From positions 1-64,000 of the forward strand of contig JACREZ010000015.1 in assembly GCA_016212665.1 (NCBI GenBank): a stretch of 64,000 bases of DNA, written 5' to 3'. Under the pieces are notes generated by a model. That model was not told where the DNA came from, made no database searches, and saw only the letters and a program-made list of their open reading frames with translations. Of the stretch, positions 1 through 7,530 are shown one piece after another. This DNA comes from Ignavibacteriota bacterium (lineage in GTDB: Bacteria; Bacteroidota; Ignavibacteria; UBA10030; SZUA-254). The translations under genes were made by a program, and so were the position numbers. Every line of letters starts with the position of its first letter. Within the stretch, counting starts at the first letter, position 1.

Positions 1-89
1 ACTTCTACAAGTTAGAAGCGACAACGACCGATGAAAAAGGAAACCGGAATACGTTCAACAATATCAAGAAGATGATGTTGATGAAGTAA
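1..89 (+). CDS. C-terminal end of a T9SS-secreted protein (5' truncated)
   Basis: An open frame enters from the left edge and stops at TAA 87-89. The last 28 residues read FYKLEATTTDEKG...NNIKKMMLMK, which is the typical end of a type IX secretion sorting domain: a YFYKL strand followed by a basic K-K-M-x-L-x-K tail. The ends of the complete cargo proteins at 13.6 kb and 58.3 kb look alike. The passenger part lies outside the window, so its function is unknown. Confidence 0.7.
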   Translation, partial: FYKLEATTTDEKGNRNTFNNIKKMMLMK

Positions 90-105
90 CGCCACGTGCT
101 TATCA

Positions 106-140
106 AAAGCGCAGGTTGGGAACAACCTGCGCTTTTTTTT
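106..140 (+). terminator. Rho-independent terminator
   Basis: The arms AAGCGCAGGTT and AACCTGCGCTT pair around a short GGGAAC-type loop and are followed by a run of eight T. It sits 17 bp after the stop of the T9SS cargo gene and separates it from nth. Confidence 0.9.
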
Positions 141-170
141 GCACTAAACTGTATTGTGTTGATTTAAAAC

Positions 171-199
171 TTGCAAAAAAAGTAGAAAGCCGATACCTT
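171..199 (+). promoter_or_regulatory. Possible sigma70-type promoter for nth
   Basis: TTGCAA (171-176) and TACCTT (194-199) are separated by 17 bp, about 50 bp before the nth start and downstream of the terminator. The -10 match is imperfect, so this is a weak prediction. Confidence 0.35.
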
Positions 200-252
200 A
201 CGCATGATTAGTTTTTTCAAACAAATAGCAGTAAAATTTATTCGATACGAAA

Positions 253-894
253 ATGATGAAATCAGATGATACTAGTAATTGGCTCAACGCGTTCAAGCCG
301 TTGTTTAAAAAGTACAGTGCAAGAAAACACCCGCTTGACCATAAAAGCCGTTATCAATTAGTGGTGATGGTGATTCTTTCTGCGCGTACCTCCGATAAAA
401 GTGTGAACGTTGCGGCGGAAAAATTATTTCAACAATTTCCGACTTTTGCTTCTCTCTCAGAAACAACAATCGAAGAGTTATACCCATTCATCAAATCCAT
501 TCCCGGTTTTCGGAAGAAGGGCGAATGGCTGATTACCTTGGCAAAACAAGTGCGAACGGAAGAACAGATTCCACACTCGCAGAAAGAACTCGCGAAACTG
601 CCCGGCATCGGAAGGAAATCTGCCAATGTCATCATGAGTGAATCAGGCGATATAATGGAAGGAGTGATTGTTGATTTACATGTACTGCGTACCGCTCCGC
701 GTATCGGTATTGCAACGGGAACGAATCCTGAAAAAATCGAAAAGCAATTGATGGAAAAAATTCCACAGAAGTATTGGAAGCAACTTGGAATGAGTCTGAC
801 GTTTCTCGGTAGAGAAATTTGCCGACCGACAAATCCAAAATGTACGGAGTGTCCCGTAAATTCTGTTTGTGAATATTTCAAAACGTTGAAATAA
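253..894 (+). CDS. nth: Endonuclease III (DNA glycosylase/AP lyase)
   Basis: A base-excision repair enzyme that removes oxidised pyrimidines and cleaves the abasic site. At 213 aa it has normal family length. The helix-hairpin-helix LPGIGRKSANVI carries the catalytic lysine, and the aspartate of IVDLHV matches the catalytic Asp of the VDTH segment in E. coli Nth. The C-terminus has the [4Fe-4S] signature Cys-x6-Cys-x2-Cys-x5-Cys (CRPTNPKCTECPVNSVC). Two consecutive ATG codons at 253 and 256 make the exact start ambiguous. It is followed after 25 bp by ygfK, but a functional link is not evident. Confidence 0.95.
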   Translation: MMKSDDTSNWLNAFKPLFKKYSARKHPLDHKSRYQLVVMVILSARTSDKSVNVAAEKLFQQFPTFASLSETTIEELYPFIKSIPGFRKKGEWLITLAKQVRTEEQIPHSQKELAKLPGIGRKSANVIMSESGDIMEGVIVDLHVLRTAPRIGIATGTNPEKIEKQLMEKIPQKYWKQLGMSLTFLGREICRPTNPKCTECPVNSVCEYFKTLK

Positions 895-919
895 AATCAT
901 AAAGAACGAAGAACTAACA

Positions 920-2947
920 GTGGCAGAGCTCATCCCCATCTCCTTCGATAAACTTCTGAAACGCATCTACTACGAATATCAGAAGAACGATTCGATTTTC
1001 GATTTGCCGTCGAGAAAATTTTATCGTCCGAATCCTGAGTTGGATTTATCGGTGATGTTTTGCGGGAACAGGGCGGCGAATCCTGTCGGACCGGCGGCGG
1101 GCCCTCATACACAACTTGCTCAAAACATTGTACTCTCGTGGCTTGCAGGCGCGCGTATTCTTGAACTGAAAACAGTTCAAATCAAAGATGAACTCCAACT
1201 AACACGTCCATGCATTGACATGGCAACAGTTGGCTACAACACTGAGTGGTCGCAGGAATTACGGTTGGAAGATTCGCTTCGAGAGTATGTGAAGGCGAGT
1301 ATGATTATTGAGATTCTGAAAGAATCGTTTGGAGTTTCGGGTTTTGAGTTTCGGGAGAATGAGAAACTAACCCAACCCCCCAACCCAAAACTCGAAACTA
1401 TATTCGATATAAGCGTCGGTTATGACCTTGCGGGAATCCACTCTCCCCAAATCAGAAGTTGGTTGCAAACTATGCGCGATGCTTCAGAATTGATTTCAGA
1501 TTTAAGATTTCAGATCCCCGATGAGTTTGGAGTGTTTCGGGATTTGCCATTCAAATCGGAAATCGGAAACAGCATCACGCTTTCTACATTTCATGGATGT
1601 CCGGCAAATGAAATAGAAAAGATTTGTGAGTTTCTGATTTCAGAGATGGATTTTCATGTTATCATCAAAATGAATCCGCCGATGCTTGGGAAGGAACGGC
1701 TTGAACATTTACTGTATGAGAAACTCGGATACACTGACATCGAAGTTCATCAGAAGGCGTACGATACGAGTATCAAGTTCGATGAAGCGGTTGATATGGT
1801 GCGACGGTTACAATCAGTTGCAATGCGTTGCAACAAGACAATCGGTGTGAAGTTCGGCAACACACTTGAAGTCGTCAACAAAGGAAATTTTCTGAAAGAT
1901 AAGATTCAATATCTTTCAGGTCAGCCGTTGCATATCCTCCATCTTGCGCTTGTGAATGAATGGAGAACGGTGTTCAGCACAGAATTTCCGATTTCTTTTT
2001 CTGCCGGAGTTGATGCGAACAATTTCGCTGATATAGTTTCTATCGGACTTGTTCCCGTAACAACCTGCACTGATTTGCTTCGCCCAGGAGGATACGGGCG
2101 GCTTCCCCAATATCTCTACAATCTTGAACGGAAGATGCTTGAACTTGAGGCAAGAACGGTTGCAGAGTTTATTCAAAAAAGTGATATGCGATATGAGATA
2201 TGCGATATGGACAATGATAAACTCACATCACACGACTCATATCCAACATCCCATATCTCACATCTCACATCAAGAGTGTTAGAACAGAGCATTTCCAATC
2301 CACGATATCATTTTTCCACCAACACAAAAGCCCCGCGGAAAATCGGAAGCCAATTGCATCTTTGGGATTGCATCAACTGCGACAAGTGTATTCCTGTCTG
2401 CCCGAACGATGCAAACTTCTATTTTGAAATTGAACCGTTTGAAATTGTAGTTAAAAATATCGAAATTGTAAACGGCTCGTGGCGATTGATAGACGGTGGC
2501 GTGTTTTCTATTAAAGAAAAACATCAGATAGGAAACTTCGCCGATGCGTGCAACGAGTGCGGTAACTGCGATGTCTTTTGTCCAGAAGACGGCGGACCAT
2601 ACATAGAGAAACCAAGATTTTTTAGTTCGTTAGAAAATTGGAAGAAGTGGAATTCGCAGAGCGGATTCCATTTTGAAAAATCAAATGGTTCGATAATTCT
2701 CTATGGAAGATTTGCAGAAAAAGAATTCACTCTGACACAAGAGGGTGATACGACAAAATTTCAATGTGGTAATATTTGTATCGTGATGGATCCGATTACG
2801 AATTCTTTTCTTGATATAGAAATTCATGAATCCATAAACAAAACTATCGATATGAGATATTATTTTGTGATGAAAACATTAATACGCGGTATGATGAATA
2901 AAAGCCGTGTGCATTTTGTGAATGTTGGTTTGTTTGAAACCACATAA
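920..2947 (+). CDS. ygfK: YgfK-type iron-sulfur oxidoreductase subunit, shortened
   Basis: A relative of YgfK, the predicted redox partner of molybdenum hydroxylases in yge/ygf purine clusters. The N-terminal part resembles the dihydropyrimidine/dihydroorotate dehydrogenase barrel (NPVGPAAGPHTQLAQN near residue 55; HGCPANEIEKICEF and IIKMNPPMLG near 230-255). The C-terminal part has two [4Fe-4S] motifs, CINCDKCIPVCP (about residue 486) and CNECGNCDVFCP (about 545). It is 675 aa, whereas the E. coli protein has about 1030. The GltD-like FAD/NAD(P)H module that normally lies between barrel and clusters is not visible. Two palindromic insertions (1333-1399 and 2190-2271) lie in frame. The start is GTG 920. 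It is followed after 64 bp by the hydroxylase, the likely partner. Confidence 0.8.
   Translation: MAELIPISFDKLLKRIYYEYQKNDSIFDLPSRKFYRPNPELDLSVMFCGNRAANPVGPAAGPHTQLAQNIVLSWLAGARILELKTVQIKDELQLTRPCIDMATVGYNTEWSQELRLEDSLREYVKASMIIEILKESFGVSGFEFRENEKLTQPPNPKLETIFDISVGYDLAGIHSPQIRSWLQTMRDASELISDLRFQIPDEFGVFRDLPFKSEIGNSITLSTFHGCPANEIEKICEFLISEMDFHVIIKMNPPMLGKERLEHLLYEKLGYTDIEVHQKAYDTSIKFDEAVDMVRRLQSVAMRCNKTIGVKFGNTLEVVNKGNFLKDKIQYLSGQPLHILHLALVNEWRTVFSTEFPISFSAGVDANNFADIVSIGLVPVTTCTDLLRPGGYGRLPQYLYNLERKMLELEARTVAEFIQKSDMRYEICDMDNDKLTSHDSYPTSHISHLTSRVLEQSISNPRYHFSTNTKAPRKIGSQLHLWDCINCDKCIPVCPNDANFYFEIEPFEIVVKNIEIVNGSWRLIDGGVFSIKEKHQIGNFADACNECGNCDVFCPEDGGPYIEKPRFFSSLENWKKWNSQSGFHFEKSNGSIILYGRFAEKEFTLTQEGDTTKFQCGNICIVMDPITNSFLDIEIHESINKTIDMRYYFVMKTLIRGMMNKSRVHFVNVGLFETT
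1333..1399. repeat. In-frame inverted repeat inside ygfK
   Basis: The left arm AGTTTCGGGTTTTG (1333-1346) pairs with CAAAACTCGAAACT (1386-1399), 13 of 14 positions. The interior is C-rich low-complexity sequence (AACCCAACCCCCCAACCC). It encodes a polar segment around FRENEKLTQPPNPKLE that looks unlike the surrounding barrel. Confidence 0.6.
2190..2271. repeat. In-frame inverted repeat inside ygfK
   Basis: GATATGCGATATGAGATATG-type sequence on the left (2190-2210) pairs with CCATATCTCACATCTCACATC-like sequence on the right (2251-2271) at 18 of 21 positions. The segment encodes about 27 residues rich in D, M, S, H and T. It falls between the barrel and the ferredoxin part, roughly where longer homologues carry their FAD/NAD(P)H module. 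Confidence 0.6.
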
Positions 2948-3011
2948 AAGAGCCGAAACCCCACAGATTCACACTTAGTAAGTTAATCAGAAACCAAATT
3001 AGCGTCAAAAA

Positions 3012-5597
3012 ATGAAATTAGATTTCACCCTCAACGGTCAACAATTTCAATCAGAAATTTCAGACAATCTCTCGTTGATGGATGTTCTCCGCGAGCAAGC
3101 GGGATTGATTTCTCCCAAGAACGGATGCGCGCCACAAGGTTCGTGCGGTGCGTGTACGGTTATCGTTGATGGAAAAGCGGTTTCATCGTGCGCTGTTCCC
3201 GCGAAGAATGTCGAAGGGAAATCTGTGCATACACTCGAAGGGTTGAATGAGAACGAACGCGACATCTTCGCACGCGCATTTTCCTACTCAGCCGCGATGC
3301 AATGCGGTTTTTGTATTCCCGGAATAGTTGTTCGAGCGAAGCACCTTCTATCTAAAAATCCCGAGCCGACACGAGACGAAATTGCTCATTCATTGAACAA
3401 TAACATTTGCCGATGCACGGGCTACGTGAAAATCATTGATGCGATTGAACTTGCAGGAAAAGCATTTCGGGGCGAGCCGTTGCCGGAACCGGATTATTCA
3501 GGAAAAATCGGGACAAGTTTGCCGAAGATGGATGGCGAAAAGTTTGCTATGGGCGAGCGTCCGTACATTGATGATATGAAATTGCCGGGCATGTTGTATG
3601 CTGCGTTTCTCTTTTCTCCGCACCCGCGAATCAACATCAACAAAATTGATTACACTGACGCGGAAATACTTCCCGGCGTTGTTCGTGTTGTCACCGCAAA
3701 TGATGTTCCCGGTCAACGGAAGCAAGGATTGATTTACAAGGATTGGTCCCTGTTCATTGCTGAGGGAGAAATCACTCATTGCATCGGAGATGTTCTCGCG
3801 GCCGTTGTAGCCGATGATGTTCGGACGGCGAGGAAAGCATGTGAACTCATCAAACTCGATTACGAAATACTCCCCGGGGTATATGACCCTGAAGAGGCAT
3901 TGAAACCCGATGCGCCACGAGTTCACTCAGACCATGACAATCTTCTTTCAAAATCTGTCATCAAGCGGGGTGATGTTGATTCAGCGCTTGCAGAATCTGC
4001 GTTTGTTGAGACGCGAACATTCGAGACGCAGATGATTGAACACGCGTTCCTCGAACCGGAAAGCTCGATTGCTCTGACAAACAACGGAACGCTTGAAGTG
4101 TTCAGTCAGGGGCAAGGCGTGTTCGATGACAGAAAACAAATCGCTTCTTTTCTTGGATTATCGGAAGAGAACGTGAAGGTTACACTCATCACCAACGGCG
4201 GCGCGTTTGGAGGAAAAGAAGATTTAAGCATTCAAGCGCAGGTTGCATTGATGGCAATGCTGGTTGGAAAACCTGTTAAGGCGACCCTGACACGCGAAGA
4301 AAGCATTCGACTTCATCCGAAACGCCATCCGATAAAGATGACGTACACAGTTGGTTGCGACAAGAACGGAAAGTTGACTGCTGTTCGTGCGCGAATGATT
4401 GGCGATAAAGGAGCGTACGCTTCGGTCGGTACGAAAGTGTTGGAGCGAGCGGCAGGACATGCGTGCGGTCCGTACAATATTTTACATTCGGATGTTGAAG
4501 CGCTTGCAGTGTACACAAATAATCTCCCTTGCGGCGCGATGCGCGGCTTCGGAGCGAATCAGGCGGCATTTGCGATTGAAGGAATGATGGATATTCTCGC
4601 GGAGAAAGTCGGGATTGACGGATGGGAAATGCGATGGAGAAATGTTGTGGATGTCGGCGATACGTTCTGCACGGGACAAGTATTCGAGAAAGCGGTCGGC
4701 ATCAAAAAAACTCTCCTTGCAGTGAAAGACATTTTTTACTCATCGAAGTACGCGGGTATCGCGTGCGGTATTAAAAATGTCGGTATTGGAAACGGGATGC
4801 CGGAATACGGACAGGCGATTGTGCGAATTCATCCTGACGAAACAATTACCATCAACACCGGCTTTACAGAAATGGGACAAGGTTTTTGCACGGTGATGAT
4901 TCAGTTTTTTTCTGATGTTACAGGAATTGACCCGCGCAAGGTCCGTGTTGATATTGACACGACACAACCAACCCCCTGCGGAATGACTACTGCTTCCCGT
5001 GCGACGGTACTGGGCGGACGCGCTGTTATCGAAGCGGCGAAGAAAATGAAAATTGATTTGGATTCGGGATTGAAGATTCAGGATTTAGTCGGGAAAGAAT
5101 ATTTCGGTGAAGTGGTGATTGACTACACAACAGCTCTCGACGCAACAACGAACAAACCGATTACTCACATGACGTTCGGATTTGCAACACAGGTTTGTAT
5201 TCTTGATGATTCAGGAAAATTGAAAAAGTTTGTCGCCGCGCATGATGTCGGAAAAGTCATCAACAAAAAAATGCTCGAAGGACAACTCGAAGGTTCGATT
5301 CACATGGGACTCGGTTACGCATTAACGGAAGAACTGAAGTTGAACAACGGTATTCCCGAATCGTTCAAACTCCGCTCGCTTGGATTGCTGAGGGCGAAGG
5401 ATATGCCGGAGACGGAAATTATTCTCATCGAAGAACACGAACCGGAAGGTCCGTTTGGTGCGAAAGGTGTTGGCGAAATCGGTCTTGTGCCGACTGCCGG
5501 CGCCGTTGCTTCTGCGTTGTATAAGTTTGATGGCATTCGTCGGTACAAATTGCCGATGAAAGATTCTCTTGCGGCGAAGGCAATTCACCACGGATAA
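3012..5597 (+). CDS. Molybdenum hydroxylase of the selenium-dependent xanthine dehydrogenase type
   Basis: Predicted purine hydroxylase with the [2Fe-2S] and molybdopterin parts fused in 861 aa. Residues 1-150 carry both clusters: Cys39, 45, 48 and 60, then MQCGFC and CRCTGY. From about 170 the molybdopterin part shows GGAFGGKED, MRGFGANQAAFA and the catalytic-Glu region GAKGVGEIGLVPTAGA near the C-terminus. There is no FAD domain, so electrons must leave through a partner, plausibly YgfK and/or the PduS homologue. XdhC, YgeW and YgeY in the cluster support the selenium-linked family. In that family selenium is a labile cofactor, and no in-frame UGA is needed. The last codons (IHHG, stop) lie inside the GxxExxY element, so the native tail appears replaced. 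Confidence 0.88.
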   Translation: MKLDFTLNGQQFQSEISDNLSLMDVLREQAGLISPKNGCAPQGSCGACTVIVDGKAVSSCAVPAKNVEGKSVHTLEGLNENERDIFARAFSYSAAMQCGFCIPGIVVRAKHLLSKNPEPTRDEIAHSLNNNICRCTGYVKIIDAIELAGKAFRGEPLPEPDYSGKIGTSLPKMDGEKFAMGERPYIDDMKLPGMLYAAFLFSPHPRININKIDYTDAEILPGVVRVVTANDVPGQRKQGLIYKDWSLFIAEGEITHCIGDVLAAVVADDVRTARKACELIKLDYEILPGVYDPEEALKPDAPRVHSDHDNLLSKSVIKRGDVDSALAESAFVETRTFETQMIEHAFLEPESSIALTNNGTLEVFSQGQGVFDDRKQIASFLGLSEENVKVTLITNGGAFGGKEDLSIQAQVALMAMLVGKPVKATLTREESIRLHPKRHPIKMTYTVGCDKNGKLTAVRARMIGDKGAYASVGTKVLERAAGHACGPYNILHSDVEALAVYTNNLPCGAMRGFGANQAAFAIEGMMDILAEKVGIDGWEMRWRNVVDVGDTFCTGQVFEKAVGIKKTLLAVKDIFYSSKYAGIACGIKNVGIGNGMPEYGQAIVRIHPDETITINTGFTEMGQGFCTVMIQFFSDVTGIDPRKVRVDIDTTQPTPCGMTTASRATVLGGRAVIEAAKKMKIDLDSGLKIQDLVGKEYFGEVVIDYTTALDATTNKPITHMTFGFATQVCILDDSGKLKKFVAAHDVGKVINKKMLEGQLEGSIHMGLGYALTEELKLNNGIPESFKLRSLGLLRAKDMPETEIILIEEHEPEGPFGAKGVGEIGLVPTAGAVASALYKFDGIRRYKLPMKDSLAAKAIHHG

Positions 5598-6091
5598 ACA
5601 CGGATGCGACGGAATAACACATATGATGCTTCATCAGGATATAACAGATAAAATCATCAACGCATTTTACACTGTGTACAATACGCTTGGTTCTGGATTT
5701 CTTGAGAAGGTGTATGAGAATGCCTTTGTCATCGAACTTGAGAAAAAAGGATTGCATGTTGAACAGCAAAAGAGGATTGATGTCTTCTACAAAGGCAAGA
5801 AGGTCGGAGAGTATTTTGCTGACATCTGTGTTGAAGGACTGGTCGTTCTTGAATTAAAAGCAGCAGAAGGTATCGCACCCGAACATGAAGCACAACTCAT
5901 CAATTATCTCAAAGCAACAAATATTGAACTTGGATTTTTATTTAACTTCGGACCTAAGCCGATATTCATCAGAAGAATTTTAACAAACGATAAGAAAGGA
6001 ATTAACCACGGATGAACACGAATGCGACGGATTTTTCACAGAGATATCAGTGAACATCCGTGCTTCTACAGTGTAAATCGGTGGTGAATTG
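5581..6091. mobile_element. GxxExxY cassette with terminal inverted repeats
   Basis: The ends are CAATTCACCA (5581-5590) and its exact complement TGGTGAATTG (6082-6091). Just inside, the left end reads CCACGGATAAACACGGATG and a copy CCACGGATGAACACGAATG occurs at 6008-6026, overlapping the end of the gene. A CATCCGTG segment lies near the right end. The 511-bp unit carries a single gene and sits between the hydroxylase and the PLP enzyme. It provides the stop codon of the former and the translation-start region of the latter. No transposase is present, so any movement would need help in trans. Confidence 0.6.
5623..6015 (+). CDS. GxxExxY family protein
   Basis: A 131-aa protein with the signature GFLEKVY in GSGFLEKVYENAF and a following D-x(n)-ExK pattern (DICVEGLVVLELKA) that suggests a PD-(D/E)xK nuclease-like fold. 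The frame stays open upstream to a TTG at 5569, but ATG 5623 or 5626 gives the normal family length. The ending GINHG is encoded by the repeat sequence of the surrounding cassette. Its biological role is unknown. Repeated CACGGAT-type flanks suggest it is the cargo of a small mobile unit rather than a member of the purine pathway. Confidence 0.8.
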   Translation: MMLHQDITDKIINAFYTVYNTLGSGFLEKVYENAFVIELEKKGLHVEQQKRIDVFYKGKKVGEYFADICVEGLVVLELKAAEGIAPEHEAQLINYLKATNIELGFLFNFGPKPIFIRRILTNDKKGINHG

Positions 6092-6093
6092 AA

Positions 6094-7530
6094 ATGATCA
6101 TCAAGAAATTTAAACAAGACGTAATTAAAAAAACTGCTGCTCGCTGTAAAAAACACGGCATTACCATTCCCACATTCGCGCAGATGCGAAACCCGAATCT
6201 CGTTCCGCAATCAGTCAAGGAGAAACTTCCAAAGATTGGTTTGTGGGATGTTGACCCGGCTAATCTCTTCCGCATAACATGGAAGAACGACACGCAAACG
6301 GGACTGTATGGCGGAGTCAATTATCTTGAAATTCCGAAAGAGATTACGGGAGTAAAAGCGAGAATCATCGGACTTATCGGAAAATATTTTCCGACAGGAG
6401 CGCATAAAGTAGGTGCGGCGTTCGGTTGTTTGGTGCCGCGACTTGTCAGCGGCGAGTTTGACCCGGACAAACACAAAGCAGTGTGGCCCTCGACAGGAAA
6501 TTTTTGCCGCGGCGGAGCGTTTGTTTCTTCCTTGCTTGATTGTACTGCGGTTGCAATCTTGCCTGAGGGAATGTCGAAAGAACGGTTCGCTTGGCTGAAA
6601 GAAATCGGAGCGGAGGTGATTGCAACTCCCGGTACCGAATCGAACGTGAAAGAAATTTATGATAAGTGCTGGGAACTGAAACGAGACCCGCTCAATGTCA
6701 TCTTCAATCAGTTTGAAGAATTCGGCAATCCGATCTGGCATTACAATGTAACGGGTCCTGCAATTGAAGAAGTGTTTCAATCGCTTGGAAAAAATCTTCG
6801 GGCATCGGCGTACATTTCGGCAACCGGTTCGGCGGGAACGATCGGCGCGGGGGATTATCTCAAAAAACAATTTCCACATCTGAAGGTTGTTGCGACAGAA
6901 GCGTTGCAATGTCCGACTCTGTTCATGAATGGTTTCGGTGCGCATCGTATTGAAGGCATTGGTGACAAGCACGTGCCGTGGGTTCATAATGTTTTGAACA
7001 CAGATGCAGTTGCGGCAATTGACGATGAAGATTGCATGAGAGTTCTTCGGTTGTTCAATGAACAGGAAGGTCAAAAATTGTTATGCGGTGAGCAGGGAGC
7101 GGTGAGCGGTGATTTGTCTATTCTTGGAATCTCAGGGATCTGCAATATGCTTGCAGCAATCAAGACAGCGAAGTATTACGAGATGAATGAGAACGACGTC
7201 ATCTTCACGATTTTCACCGATTCGTCTGACTTGTATCAATCTCGTTTGAAAGAGTTGGAAGAGGAGCGCGGCAAATATTCGATCATGCAGGCGGCAAAAG
7301 ATTTCGCCGGACCGCTTGAACATCAGAGCATTGATTACTTCAAAGAACTTTCGTACTATGACCGGAAAGCAATTCACAATCTCAAATACTTTACGTGGGT
7401 TGAACAGCAGGGACGAAGTTCCGACGAACTGAACGCTCAGTGGAACCCTGATTTCTGGACGAGAATGTTTGAGGAAGAAGTGAATGAGTTTGATAATCTC
7501 ATAGAAGAGTTTAATCGTCATGCGATGTGA
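6094..7530 (+). CDS. Fold-type II PLP-dependent enzyme (TrpB-like), purine cluster
   Basis: A 478-aa pyridoxal-phosphate enzyme. PTGAHKVGAAFG resembles the GAHK motif of tryptophan synthase beta and holds the likely Schiff-base lysine. STGNFCRGG supplies the asparagine-containing loop, and ATGSAGTIGAG looks like the phosphate-binding loop. In E. coli and gut anaerobe purine clusters the equivalent place is taken by YgeX, a fold-type II 2,3-diaminopropionate ammonia-lyase of about 400 aa. This protein is longer and differs in motif, so an analogous amino-acid lyase role is inferred rather than shown. Its start region is formed by the end of the GxxExxY cassette. It overlaps the next gene by 4 bp. 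Confidence 0.75.
   Translation: MIIKKFKQDVIKKTAARCKKHGITIPTFAQMRNPNLVPQSVKEKLPKIGLWDVDPANLFRITWKNDTQTGLYGGVNYLEIPKEITGVKARIIGLIGKYFPTGAHKVGAAFGCLVPRLVSGEFDPDKHKAVWPSTGNFCRGGAFVSSLLDCTAVAILPEGMSKERFAWLKEIGAEVIATPGTESNVKEIYDKCWELKRDPLNVIFNQFEEFGNPIWHYNVTGPAIEEVFQSLGKNLRASAYISATGSAGTIGAGDYLKKQFPHLKVVATEALQCPTLFMNGFGAHRIEGIGDKHVPWVHNVLNTDAVAAIDDEDCMRVLRLFNEQEGQKLLCGEQGAVSGDLSILGISGICNMLAAIKTAKYYEMNENDVIFTIFTDSSDLYQSRLKELEEERGKYSIMQAAKDFAGPLEHQSIDYFKELSYYDRKAIHNLKYFTWVEQQGRSSDELNAQWNPDFWTRMFEEEVNEFDNLIEEFNRHAM

Noticed and set aside
3012-5597. Selenocysteine in the hydroxylase
   Set aside because: The frame contains no internal UGA; in this family selenium is a labile cofactor and not selenocysteine.
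6211-7074. 287-codon open frame on the minus strand
   Set aside because: Antisense to the PLP enzyme, Arg/Cys/His-rich nonsense composition, no ribosome-binding site.
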